Shown in pieces: positions 1 to 7,597 of a DNA stretch of 31,852 bases. The first letter of the stretch is position 1. Every line of letters begins with the position of its first letter. Made by a program: the position numbers and the translations under genes. This stretch comes from CAYGWP01 sp964353455 (GTDB lineage: Bacteria > Planctomycetota > Phycisphaerae > FEN-1346). Location of the stretch: NCBI GenBank assembly GCA_964353455.1, contig CAYGWP010000017.1:1-31852 (forward strand), read 5' to 3'. The notes under the pieces were generated by a model. That model had not been told where the DNA came from and ran no database searches. It was given only the letters and a program-made list of their open reading frames with translations.

Positions 1-1022
1 TCTGGGGCGACCGCGTCTTCATCACCACGTGCGAGGAGGAGAAGCAGTCGCGGGAACTTCTCTGCCTCGACGCCGCCACCGGGAAACTGCGGTGGCAGAA
101 AGAGGTCCTTAAGGCCCCGCTCGAAAAAAAGAACGGCCTGAACTCCTACGCATCGGGCACCCCCGCGACCGACGGCAAACGCGTCTGGGTCACGTTCCTT
201 GAGTTCCCGAAGATCCACGTCGTCTGCTACGACGTGGACGGCGCCGAGGTCTGGCGCAAGTCGCCGGGCGAGTTCCGCTCGGTCCACGGCTTCTGTAGTT
301 CGCTCCTATTATATAAAGATATGGTCATCCTCAATGCCGACCAGGACGCCCTGGCCTACATCGTGGCCTTCGACCGGGCCACGGGGGCCGAGCGCTGGCG
401 GATCGACCGGCCGAACCGGACCCGCTCGTACGTCCCGCCCGTGGTCTTCGACGCCGCCGGCCGGAAGCAGATGGTTCTGGCGGGCTCGAAGTGCGTCGCC
501 TCCTACGACCCCGACACCGGCAGGCAGCACTGGATCGTTGACGGCCCGACCGAGCAGATGGTCGCCAGCCTGGTGTACGGAGACGGCATGTTCTTCGTGA
601 CGGGCGGATTCCCGTCGCTTCACCTCCTGGGGATCCGGCCTGACGGGACGGGCAACGTCACGAAGACCCACGTCGCCTGGCACGAGAGGAAGTCGCCGGC
701 GTACGTGCCGTCGCCGATCGCGGCCGGCAAGTGCTTCTTCGTGGTGTCGGATGCGGGCACCGCGAGTTGCCTGGAGGCGAAGACCGGAAAGTACCTGTGG
801 TCCCAGCCGCTGGGCCGGCACCATAGCGCCAGCCCCGTCTCGGCGAACGGTCTGCTGTACTTCCCGGACGATGACGGGCAGACGTTCGTCGTCAAGGCGG
901 CGGAGAAATTCGAATTGGCGGGCAAGAACGTCCTCGGCGAAGACTGCCGCGCCTCGCCCGCCATATCGCGCGGCCATATCTTCATACGCGGAGTCCAGAA
1001 CCTCTATTGCATCGGGCCGTAG
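1..1022 (+). CDS. PQQ-like beta-propeller repeat protein, C-terminal part (5' truncated)
   Basis: The reading frame is open from base 3 to the TAG at 1020-1022, so the gene starts upstream of the window and about 339 codons are visible. The protein shows repeated blade motifs of the PQQ/WD-like propeller type, such as LLCLDAATGKLRWQKEV, DRATGAERWR, DPDTGRQHWIV and EAKTGKYLWSQPLG, each a strand ending in an [AT]-G-x-x-x-W turn. Proteins of this family in planctomycetes are usually exported, but the signal peptide would lie outside the window. The family name does not imply bound PQQ; no dehydrogenase active-site residues were recognised. A DUF1080 gene follows 90 bases downstream on the same strand. 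The internal ATG at 321 and the apparent start at 234 are not the true start. Confidence 0.9.
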   Translation, partial: WGDRVFITTCEEEKQSRELLCLDAATGKLRWQKEVLKAPLEKKNGLNSYASGTPATDGKRVWVTFLEFPKIHVVCYDVDGAEVWRKSPGEFRSVHGFCSSLLLYKDMVILNADQDALAYIVAFDRATGAERWRIDRPNRTRSYVPPVVFDAAGRKQMVLAGSKCVASYDPDTGRQHWIVDGPTEQMVASLVYGDGMFFVTGGFPSLHLLGIRPDGTGNVTKTHVAWHERKSPAYVPSPIAAGKCFFVVSDAGTASCLEAKTGKYLWSQPLGRHHSASPVSANGLLYFPDDDGQTFVVKAAEKFELAGKNVLGEDCRASPAISRGHIFIRGVQNLYCIGP

Positions 1023-1040
1023 GACGCCCCCTGGAAGAAG

Positions 1041-1061
1041 TCTTCCCATGCGACGGGAAGA
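1041..1061 (+). terminator. Hairpin after the beta-propeller gene
   Basis: Arms TCTTCCC (1041-1047) and GGGAAGA (1055-1061) are exact inverted repeats with a 7-base loop, 18 bases past the stop codon. No T-run follows, so this is only a possible terminator or mRNA-end stabiliser. Confidence 0.3.
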
Positions 1062-1112
1062 GGATTATTCTCGGAAAATGACGGATTGGCAACCTCTGGA
1101 AGGAGCGAGTTC

Positions 1113-2135
1113 ATGGCACTGGCAAAGTTCGCCATCGGGGCGATTCTCGTACTGGTGACGGGCGCTGCGGCGCCCGCCAGGACTGAGGGCGGGGCCGCCG
1201 AGAAGGCCGGACCTCCGCCCGCCCTTGAACCGGAGCAGGCCGGCCCGGACTACAAGGTCCAGGGCGAGTACCTGGGCGAAGTTGCGGGCGCAGGCGGGGC
1301 GAAGGCGAAGTTTGCCGCACAGGTTGTGGCAAAGGGTAACGGCACGTTCCGCGCGGTGCTCCTGGCGGGCGGGCTTCCGGGCGCCGGCTGGGACGGCACG
1401 TCCTGGACCGAACTCCAGGGGAGGACCGACGGCGAGAAGACCGTCCTTGCCTCAGCCGACGGCGCGGGCGCAAGTGCGGCCATCACCGGCGAGGTGATGA
1501 CCGGCAAGACCGCCGCAGGCGAGACGTTCGAACTCAAGAAGGTCGTCCGCGAAAGCCCCACCCTCGGGGCCAAGCCGCCGCCCGGCGCGGTCGTACTCTT
1601 CGACGGCACAAACACCGACGCCTGGGACAGCGCCGCCACGGACGACCGCAAACTCCTGGGCGCCCAGACCGGCGCCGGGCCGACCACGAAGCGGCCGGTC
1701 CGCGACTTCACGATGCACCTGGAGTTCCGGATTCCGTTCCAGCCGGTCGGCGGGGCACACGGCAACAGCGGCATCTACATCCAGCAGCGGTACGAGATGC
1801 AGATCATCGACTCGTTCGGCGAGAAGCCTTACAAGGGCGGCTGCGGCGCCATCTACCAGCAGGTGCCGCCGAAGGTGAACATGACGCTGCCGCCGCTGGC
1901 GTGGCAGACGTACGACCTCGACTTCAAGGCCCCCCGGTTTGATGCGAGCGGCAAGAAGACCGCCAACGCCGTCATCACGGTCCGCCTGAACGGCATCGTC
2001 GTCCACGAGAACCAGGAGATCGTCGCGAAGACCGGCGCCGGGAAGGCCGAAGGCCCGGACGACAAACCGATCCTGCTCCAGAGCCACGGGAGTCCGGTCT
2101 TCTTCCGGAACATCTGGATCGTTGAAAAGAAGTAG
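1113..2135 (+). CDS. Secreted DUF1080 (3-keto-disaccharide hydrolase fold) protein
   Basis: The start is ATG 1113 because AGGAG lies at 1101-1105 and the protein then opens with a signal peptide (MALAKFAIGAILVLVTGAAA). The TTG at 1086 has no comparable ribosome site. Mature residues about 45-150 form a separate small domain with no family I recognise. The C-terminal part (about residue 158 onward) carries the DUF1080/LamG-like signatures GAVVLFDGTNTDAW and NSGIYIQQRYEMQIIDSFG. DUF1080 members act on 3-keto-glycosides (Pfam name 3-keto-disaccharide hydrolase); the substrate here is unknown. At 340 residues it is longer than single-domain members because of the N-terminal extension. It is the first of two DUF1080 genes in the window, the other being at 25478-26140. 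Confidence 0.9.
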   Translation: MALAKFAIGAILVLVTGAAAPARTEGGAAEKAGPPPALEPEQAGPDYKVQGEYLGEVAGAGGAKAKFAAQVVAKGNGTFRAVLLAGGLPGAGWDGTSWTELQGRTDGEKTVLASADGAGASAAITGEVMTGKTAAGETFELKKVVRESPTLGAKPPPGAVVLFDGTNTDAWDSAATDDRKLLGAQTGAGPTTKRPVRDFTMHLEFRIPFQPVGGAHGNSGIYIQQRYEMQIIDSFGEKPYKGGCGAIYQQVPPKVNMTLPPLAWQTYDLDFKAPRFDASGKKTANAVITVRLNGIVVHENQEIVAKTGAGKAEGPDDKPILLQSHGSPVFFRNIWIVEKK

Positions 2136-2180
2136 CGGCAGCGACGTAAAGGCCTGGCAATACCGTACTTGCGCCTCTTG

Positions 2181-2196
2181 CGGCAATGCATTGCCG
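2181..2196. promoter_or_regulatory. 16-bp perfect palindrome upstream of argG
   Basis: CGGCAATGCATTGCCG is an exact loop-less dyad in the 172-bp gap between the DUF1080 gene and argG, 29 bp upstream of the -35 candidate at 2226. It could be an operator for a dimeric regulator, or the base of a transcript-end hairpin. It does not resemble the AT-rich ARG box of ArgR. Function is inferred from position only. Confidence 0.35.
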
Positions 2197-2225
2197 GTTC
2201 GTCCGCGCCGGTCTGGCGATTCTGG

Positions 2226-2254
2226 TTGACAAGCGGCAGGCGAAACGGTACAAG
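2226..2254 (+). promoter_or_regulatory. Sigma70-like promoter for argG
   Basis: A consensus TTGACA (2226-2231) is followed after exactly 17 bases by TACAAG (2249-2254), a 4/6 match to TATAAT. It lies 54 bp before the argG start. The perfect -35 and ideal spacing support it; no experimental evidence is available. Confidence 0.5.
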
Positions 2255-2307
2255 ATGCCGCCTCCAAAGAGCAGCACTCTTGCAACACGCAACAGAAAGG
2301 GTGAAGT

Positions 2308-3549
2308 ATGAACGTACAGGAAATCGAAGCCAAGGTGTTCGGCACCCCGGTGCCCGAGGTCAAGCGCGTTGCAGTGGCGTACTCGGGCGGCCTGGACTCC
2401 AGTCTTTGTATCGAACTATTGCGCCGCGTCTATAAGGTGGCCGACAAGGACATCGTCCCCATCACCATCGACGTGGGCCAGGGCCAGGACGAGGTCGATG
2501 TCTCCAGGGCCAAGGCGAAGACGCTCGGCATCAAGATGCACCTTATCGACCTCAAGAAGGAGTTCACCGACGTGTGGCTGACGAAGGCCATCCGGGCGAA
2601 CTCCGACTACGAGGGGTACCCGGTCTCCACGTCGATGACGCGGCAACTGGTTGCCCGCGCGGTGGCCAAGAAAGGCGTCGAGATGGGCTGCGATGCGCTC
2701 ATGGAAGGCTCGACCGGCAAGGGCAACGACCAGTACCGCATGCACAACACGTTCAAGATTTTCGCCCCGCGGTGCAAGATCCTCGCGCCGGTCCGCGACT
2801 TCGACATGATTCGCGACGAGGAACGCATGCTGTGCGAGGCGTGGGGCGTCCCGGTCGATGAGCAGATCGCCGGCGGCGACGACAAGACCATGTGGTGCCG
2901 CTCAATCGCATCGGGCGCGGTGGGCCTCGACCAGGAATTGCCCGAAGACATCTGGATGTGGCTCGTGCCGCCCCAGAAGGCCAGGGACAAGACCGAAGAG
3001 GTGACGATCACCTTCGAGGAAGGCATCCCGACGAAACTTAATGGCAAGAAGATGCCGCTCGACAAACTCATCATGGAACTGAACGTCGTCGCCGGCTCTA
3101 GCGGCATCGGTTACATCGATATGTTTGAAGACGGCATCATGGACCTCAAGAGCCGCGAGATCTACGAGGCCCCCGCCGCCCACGTAATCCTCAGGCTCCA
3201 CCACGACCTGGAGCAGTGGTGCCTGACGAAGGACGAACTGGAGTTCAAGGCCATAGTGGACCGCAAGTGGGCGTACCTCGTGTACCACGGCATGTGGTTC
3301 CACCCGCTGAAGAAGGAACTGGATGCGTTCATCCTCGAGGCCTCGAAGTTCATGGGCGGTACGTATCGGGTGGGCCTCTACAAGGGCAACATCCAGATAC
3401 TGAAGCGCGAGAGCGCGGCGGGCCTCTTCTCGCCCGAGATCCGGTCCATCAAGTCGAAGGGCTTTTCGCAGAAGATGGCGAAGGATGCGGCCACGATCCG
3501 CGGCCTTCCGTTCGAGATCCTGGCGAAGCGCGGCGGGATAGACGACTAA
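2308..3549 (+). CDS. argG: Argininosuccinate synthase
   Basis: Cytoplasmic enzyme that condenses citrulline and aspartate with ATP to argininosuccinate, the penultimate step of arginine synthesis. The 413-residue length is normal for the family. The N-terminal ATP pyrophosphatase loop AYSGGLDSS is at residues 24-32. The substrate-binding motif MEGSTGKGNDQYR follows at about residues 132-144, and the C-terminal multimerisation region contains HGMWFHPLKKELDAF. ATG 2308 is preceded by GAAAGG at 2295-2300. It is not adjacent to argH: two unrelated genes lie between. A sigma70-like promoter and a perfect palindrome lie upstream, and a GC-rich hairpin 12 bases past the stop suggests that transcription may end or be attenuated there. 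Confidence 0.97.
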   Translation: MNVQEIEAKVFGTPVPEVKRVAVAYSGGLDSSLCIELLRRVYKVADKDIVPITIDVGQGQDEVDVSRAKAKTLGIKMHLIDLKKEFTDVWLTKAIRANSDYEGYPVSTSMTRQLVARAVAKKGVEMGCDALMEGSTGKGNDQYRMHNTFKIFAPRCKILAPVRDFDMIRDEERMLCEAWGVPVDEQIAGGDDKTMWCRSIASGAVGLDQELPEDIWMWLVPPQKARDKTEEVTITFEEGIPTKLNGKKMPLDKLIMELNVVAGSSGIGYIDMFEDGIMDLKSREIYEAPAAHVILRLHHDLEQWCLTKDELEFKAIVDRKWAYLVYHGMWFHPLKKELDAFILEASKFMGGTYRVGLYKGNIQILKRESAAGLFSPEIRSIKSKGFSQKMAKDAATIRGLPFEILAKRGGIDD

Positions 3550-3561
3550 GGGCCATTCGAG

Positions 3562-3581
3562 CCCGACGCGGAAGCGTCGGG
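3562..3581 (+). terminator. Hairpin after argG
   Basis: CCCGACGC (3562-3569) and GCGTCGGG (3574-3581) are exact 8-bp arms with a GGAA loop, 12 bases past the argG stop. It lacks a T-run. It may be a terminator or one of the GC-rich palindromic repeats that recur in this window. Confidence 0.45.
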
Positions 3582-3618
3582 GCATGTTCCTCGGCCGACG
3601 ATGGTTGGAACAAACCGT

Positions 3619-3641
3619 GCGCGGGGTATCGCACCTCGCGC
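3619..3641 (+). promoter_or_regulatory. Second hairpin in the leader of the phosphoribosyltransferase gene
   Basis: GCGCGGGGT (3619-3627) pairs with ACCTCGCGC (3633-3641) through nine pairs, one of them G-U, with a 5-base loop. It lies 51 bases before the next start codon. It could end argG readthrough transcripts or structure the leader; no riboswitch class was recognised. Confidence 0.25.
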
Positions 3642-3692
3642 CCGACTGTGTTATCATATCGTCCGGTTTGTGCCGGAGCACGAGACGCTGGC

Positions 3693-4283
3693 ATGACGAA
3701 TGTGAGCCCGACGAGAATCGTAGGGCGATGGCGCGAGGGGTTCGCGCTGGACTATCATGTCGTCAGCAGCATTTACGTGGGCGACGACGAGTTTGGGCGC
3801 CCTCAGTTCTCCACGCAACGGTCGGAACTCGGCGAGTTGCTTTACCGCCTGAAGTATCGTTCCGACGTCTCGGTAGCGGCGCTGCTTGCGCACGCGGCGG
3901 CGGAGTTTGTGCAGTCGCGGAGTTGGGGCGTTCAGGTTATCGTGCCTGTCCCGCCGACGAGGGCGGACAGGCCGCACCAGCCAGTGCTGCTTGTGGCCGC
4001 TGCCTTGGGCGAGTTGCTGGGGCTGCCCGTCCGCGAGCACGCCGTCATCAAGGCTAAAGATACGCCGCAACTCAAGGACGTCTTCGATTACAATGAGAGG
4101 TTGAGCCTGCTGGAAGACGCATTCGAGGTCGATCCCTCGGCGACCCGCGGGCTGAAGGCGCTTCTCTTTGACGACCTGTACCGGTCGGGAGCGACGATGA
4201 ATGCCGTTGCGTCCGCCCTGTACGATGCGGGCGGCGCATCAGATGTGTTTGCCCTTGCTGCGACCCGAACGCGGAAGAGATGA
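3693..4283 (+). CDS. ComF-type phosphoribosyltransferase
   Basis: A 196-residue type I phosphoribosyltransferase. The PRPP-binding loop is LLFDDLYRSGATMN (residues 157-170), with the usual two acidic residues followed by a SGAT turn. The ComF-like substrate region VIVPVPPTRADRPHQP (residues 82-97) is followed by a DTPQLKDVFDYNER segment. It lacks the N-terminal zinc-binding cysteines of classical ComF. The start at ATG 3693 is chosen because the upstream in-frame sequence overlaps argG and is only shadow coding. The stop codon overlaps the next start (ATGA at 4280-4283), so it is very probably translationally coupled to the SLOG-like gene. A role in competence or in nucleotide salvage is possible; the substrate base cannot be told from sequence. 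Confidence 0.8.
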   Translation: MTNVSPTRIVGRWREGFALDYHVVSSIYVGDDEFGRPQFSTQRSELGELLYRLKYRSDVSVAALLAHAAAEFVQSRSWGVQVIVPVPPTRADRPHQPVLLVAAALGELLGLPVREHAVIKAKDTPQLKDVFDYNERLSLLEDAFEVDPSATRGLKALLFDDLYRSGATMNAVASALYDAGGASDVFALAATRTRKR

Positions 4284-4834
4284 TGCAAACCGTTTTCATC
4301 GGCGGATCGAGATACGTGCGAGTCCTGAACGACGACGTTCGGGCGCGGCTGGACCTTTTCATACGGGACCATCTGCCCATTCTGATTGGCGATGCAGACG
4401 GCGCCGACAAGGCCGTCCAGGATTATCTGTACGCGCGCGCCTACCCATACGTTGAAGTGTTCTGTGTGAACGGCCGATGCCGTAACAACGTGGGCGGCTG
4501 GCCCTCGCGCGCCGTCTCGTCTCCAAGCCGCCGGAAGGACTACCACTACTATGCCGCCAAGGACCGGTTCATGGCGCGCGAGGCCGCACGAGGCCTTATG
4601 ATCTGGGATGGCCGCAGCGCCGGCACCCTGGCTAATGTGGGTCGCATGGCGCGTCAGGGAAAGCCGGTAACAGTGTACCTTGCTGCGACCGGCCGGTCTG
4701 TGCGCCTTGCAAATGCAGAGGAATGGGAGCGGTTCCTGGGCGAGTGCCCGCCAGCCGTCCGGGCGCGCGTGGAAGAGAATCTCAGGGCTGAAGAGAACGA
4801 ACCCCTGAATCGGCCCGAGCCGACTCTTTTCTGA
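4280..4834 (+). CDS. SLOG-like Rossmann-fold nucleotide-binding protein
   Basis: This 184-residue protein has features of the SLOG superfamily (DprA/LOG/YspA-like): an N-terminal FIGGSR (residues 6-11), LIGDADGADKAVQDYLY (35-51), the AAKDRFMAR segment (92-100), and WDGRSAGTLANV (109-120), followed by a strand with GKPVTVYL. In known SLOG proteins such glycine-rich loops bind nucleotides or nucleotide-derived ligands, and LOG enzymes cleave the N-glycosidic bond of nucleotides. ATG 4280 overlaps the preceding stop; a second ATG at 4283 is an alternative start. The C-terminal tail from about residue 160 is charged and looks disordered. No catalytic assignment is possible. Its coupling to a phosphoribosyltransferase suggests a joint role in nucleotide or nucleobase chemistry. 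Confidence 0.7.
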   Translation: MMQTVFIGGSRYVRVLNDDVRARLDLFIRDHLPILIGDADGADKAVQDYLYARAYPYVEVFCVNGRCRNNVGGWPSRAVSSPSRRKDYHYYAAKDRFMAREAARGLMIWDGRSAGTLANVGRMARQGKPVTVYLAATGRSVRLANAEEWERFLGECPPAVRARVEENLRAEENEPLNRPEPTLF

Positions 4835-4860
4835 TGCTCCTTGCACGCTAGAGGATCTCC

Positions 4861-6207
4861 ATGGCTAAACTCTGGGACAAGGGTTACTCGATCGACCCCG
4901 AAATCGAGCGGTTCACCGTGGGCGAGGATTACCTGCTGGACCGCGACCTCGTGCGGGCCGATTGTCTAGGCTCGGCCGCACACGCCACCATGCTGGCGAA
5001 GATCGGCGTCCTATCGGCAAAGGAGCGCGACCGCCTCATCGCCGGACTCCGAAAGATCCTCGCCGAGTTCCAGGCAGGCAAGTTCGCCATCAGCCCCGGC
5101 CAGGAGGACGTCCACACCGCCGTCGAGGAACACCTCACCGAGACCCTCGGCGACCTGGGGAAGAAACTCCACACCGGCCGCAGCCGCAACGACCAGGTGT
5201 TGCTGGACCTGCGGATCTACGGCAAGGAGAAACTCCACTCGCTGGCCGAGCGGGCGATCATGCTTGTGCGGGCCCTGGGGGCGCTGGCCGTCCAGCACGA
5301 GTTCGTGCCGATGCCCGGCCGCACTCACATGCAGATAGCCATGCCCTCCAGCATCGGGCTCTGGGCGGGGGCGTGGGCCGAGGCGATACTGGACGACATG
5401 GAACTCCTTAAGGCCGCTCACACACTGTCGGACCAGTCGCCGCTCGGGTCGGGCGCGGCTTATGGCTCGGCCCTGCCGCTGGACCGGGCGATGGTTGCGC
5501 GGCTGCTTGGGTTCGCGAAGGTCCAGAACAACGTGCTCTACTGCGCAAACTCGCGCGGGAAGGCGGAACTGGCTACGCTCCAGGCGTGCAGCCAGACAAT
5601 GGTTGACCTCTCGCGCCTCTCAACGGACCTCATGATCGGCTCGACGCCGGAGTTCGGATACTTCCGCATCCCGAAGGAACTCTGCACCGGCTCAAGCATG
5701 ATGCCGCAGAAGCGGAACCCGTGCGGGCTGGAACTGGTGCGCGCCAAGGCTGCGGCCGTCATCGGGTGCGAGCAGCAGGTTGCGGGCATCCTGCGGGCGC
5801 TGCCCTCGGGCTACAACCGCGACTTCCAGGAGACGAAGGGCCCCTTCATGCGCGGCGTGGAGGCGACCGCCGGCAGCCTCTCGGTGATGCGGCTTTCAAT
5901 CGAGCGGCTGGAGGTGGTCGAGGAGAACCTCCGGAAGGGGTTCCTGCCGGAGATCTACGCCACCGACCGCGCGCTGGAACTCGTGGCGGAGGGCCGGCCT
6001 TTCCGCGATGCCTACCGTTACGTAGGAACGCACCTGGAGGAACTCTCGGCCCGCGACCCGGTGAGGAACCTCAAGTCCAAGAAGTTGCAGGGCGGCCCGG
6101 GGAACCTCGGCCTGAAGCAATTGGCGAAGCGCGCCTCCGCCGCCGAGAAGTGGCTGACAGGTGTGCGCGAGCCGTTCCAGAAGGCGCTCGCGGCGCTGAT
6201 GGGGTGA
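4861..6207 (+). CDS. argH: Argininosuccinate lyase
   Basis: Cytoplasmic enzyme of the fumarase/aspartase superfamily that splits argininosuccinate into arginine and fumarate. At 448 residues it is of normal length. Conserved segments visible are QEDVHTAVE (81-89), HTGRSRNDQV (104-113), and the mobile signature loop GSSMMPQKRNP (277-287), which carries the catalytic serine. ATG 4861 is preceded by GAGG at 4851-4854. It lies 26 bases after the SLOG-like gene, so it is likely co-transcribed with the phosphoribosyltransferase/SLOG pair. It converges with tilS, and only 52 bases separate the two stop codons. Confidence 0.97.
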   Translation: MAKLWDKGYSIDPEIERFTVGEDYLLDRDLVRADCLGSAAHATMLAKIGVLSAKERDRLIAGLRKILAEFQAGKFAISPGQEDVHTAVEEHLTETLGDLGKKLHTGRSRNDQVLLDLRIYGKEKLHSLAERAIMLVRALGALAVQHEFVPMPGRTHMQIAMPSSIGLWAGAWAEAILDDMELLKAAHTLSDQSPLGSGAAYGSALPLDRAMVARLLGFAKVQNNVLYCANSRGKAELATLQACSQTMVDLSRLSTDLMIGSTPEFGYFRIPKELCTGSSMMPQKRNPCGLELVRAKAAAVIGCEQQVAGILRALPSGYNRDFQETKGPFMRGVEATAGSLSVMRLSIERLEVVEENLRKGFLPEIYATDRALELVAEGRPFRDAYRYVGTHLEELSARDPVRNLKSKKLQGGPGNLGLKQLAKRASAAEKWLTGVREPFQKALAALMG

Positions 6208-6259
6208 CATCACATCCGAGCCCGCCGCGGCACAACTGCTTGGCTGCGGAGCACCCACC

Positions 6260-7519
6260 CTACATATTCCGCTCGATGCGGATGGCCCTGCGGCGGCGGG
6301 AGGCGACGAGGCCGCCGGGCAGTTGCACGGGCCCGGCGAAGGATTTCGATAAGAGGGCCGAGACCACTTCGCGGGTCCGCTCGGAAGACATGTGCTTGAG
6401 GCCCCCGCCGAGGCGTTCGACCGCACGGTGGAGGATCGCCCCCTGCATCCACGGACGCAGCAGCGAGAAATCGTCGGCATCGATGAGTAGAGACCGTGCC
6501 CCCTCTTGCTCATTTTGTGCCACGGCCGGCTTGCCCGGCCGTGGGTGTGCCCGCGCCAGTTTCTTCACGGCCGGACAAGCCGGCCGTGGCACACGGGCGC
6601 GATCATCGGATGCCGGCATCTCGCGGACGATCTGGCCCCAGACGGCACGGGCGGCATCGTCGAGGATCTCGCCGGCGGCGGCCGCCTGGTCCGCCAGGCG
6701 CAGGAGCGCATCATCAACCTTCGGGTTGAATCGCTCACGAAGCAGCGGCAGGAGTTCGTGACGCAGGCGGTTCCGGGTGTAAGTGGCCTCCAGATTCGAT
6801 TCGTCCTCGCGATACCGCTGGCCGACAGACTCAAGGTACGCGAGGACCTGCGAGCGGGTCGCGCCGATCAGGGGACGGATGATCTCGACGTGCGCGCCCA
6901 AGCGCGGCGGGTCGGGAGACCCGCCGCGCAAAGTGGTTGAGAGAGACCCGCCGCGCGACTTCTTCGGCGGTGCTGCGGGATAGACCGTGCGCGGGGCGAG
7001 CGGCGACAATCCCTCGATGCCCGTGCCGCGGATGATGCGAAAGAGGACCGTCTCGGCGCGGTCGTCGGCGGTGTGGCCGAGGGCGACCTTCGTTGCGCCG
7101 CAGTCGCGGGCCGCTTCGGCGAGGAACCGCCGCCGCGCGAGCCGGCCGGCCTCCTCGACGCCGATGCCGGCGCGCTTCGCCATCTTCGCCACATCCACGC
7201 GGGCGGCGATGCAGCGGCAGTGCAACTTCGCCGCCAGGCGTCGGACGAACCGCCGGTCCTCATCGGCCGCCTTTCCGCGCAGGCCGTGATGGAGGTGCGC
7301 GACGACGGGCCGGATGGCGTAGTTCTTCTGTGCGAGTGCCACCAGCGCGCGCAGCAGCGCCACGGAATCCGGCCCGCCGCTGACGGCGATGACGACCGGC
7401 TCGCGCCGCTGGCGTGCGGCCTTCCGCCGCGGCAGGAGGCCGTGGGCCTCGATCGTCGCGCGGACGGATTCGATGAACGGGTTTTTCGCTTCGCCGGTCA
7501 CGCGGGGTATTATAATCAT
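6260..7519 (-). CDS. tilS: tRNA(Ile)-lysidine synthetase with two repeat-derived insertions
   Basis: TilS attaches lysine to C34 of the CAU-anticodon tRNA-Ile using ATP, switching it from methionine to isoleucine decoding; it is normally essential. The PP-loop SGGPDS is at residues 47-52, followed by VAHLHHGLRG and the GHTADDRAETVLFRIIRGTG segment typical of the N-terminal domain. I chose ATG 7519 (419 residues) because the longer frame to 7606 would run over the start of the divergent gene and lacks TilS similarity. Two stretches are encoded by GC-rich palindromic repeats: about residues 188-206 (RGGSLSTTLRGGS) and about 310-335. The first falls in a loop just before the conserved RPLIGATRSQV segment, and the second in the C-terminal region. 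The frame is intact through both, so the protein is probably functional. Confidence 0.93.
   Translation of the reverse strand: MIIIPRVTGEAKNPFIESVRATIEAHGLLPRRKAARQRREPVVIAVSGGPDSVALLRALVALAQKNYAIRPVVAHLHHGLRGKAADEDRRFVRRLAAKLHCRCIAARVDVAKMAKRAGIGVEEAGRLARRRFLAEAARDCGATKVALGHTADDRAETVLFRIIRGTGIEGLSPLAPRTVYPAAPPKKSRGGSLSTTLRGGSPDPPRLGAHVEIIRPLIGATRSQVLAYLESVGQRYREDESNLEATYTRNRLRHELLPLLRERFNPKVDDALLRLADQAAAAGEILDDAARAVWGQIVREMPASDDRARVPRPACPAVKKLARAHPRPGKPAVAQNEQEGARSLLIDADDFSLLRPWMQGAILHRAVERLGGGLKHMSSERTREVVSALLSKSFAGPVQLPGGLVASRRRRAIRIERNM
6517..6592. repeat. Twin-hairpin palindromic element inside tilS
   Basis: The outer 17-bp arms GTGCCACGGCCGGCTTG (6517-6533) and CAAGCCGGCCGTGGCAC (6576-6592) are exact inverted repeats. 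Inside are two local hairpins: CACGGCCGG/CCGGCCGTG at 6521-6543 and again at 6566-6588. The element is read in frame by tilS. Its architecture matches the intergenic element at 10187-10256. Confidence 0.75.
6902..6956. repeat. Second palindromic element inside tilS
   Basis: GCGCGGCGGGTC (6902-6913) and GACCCGCCGCGC (6918-6929) form a perfect 12-bp stem with a GGGA loop. The right arm is repeated exactly at 6945-6956. The region is translated in frame as part of TilS, giving the repeated RGGS peptide. Confidence 0.75.
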
Positions 7520-7597
7520 TTCACCATTTTGTGATTCCGATTTCCGGGGGAACGCGGGTAAGATGGGCGAAGTCCAAAGGGCGGAAAGGAGCCTGAC

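Noticed and set aside
6208..6259. Terminator between convergent argH and tilS
   Set aside because: The 52-base gap contains no stable perfect hairpin or T-run that I could identify.
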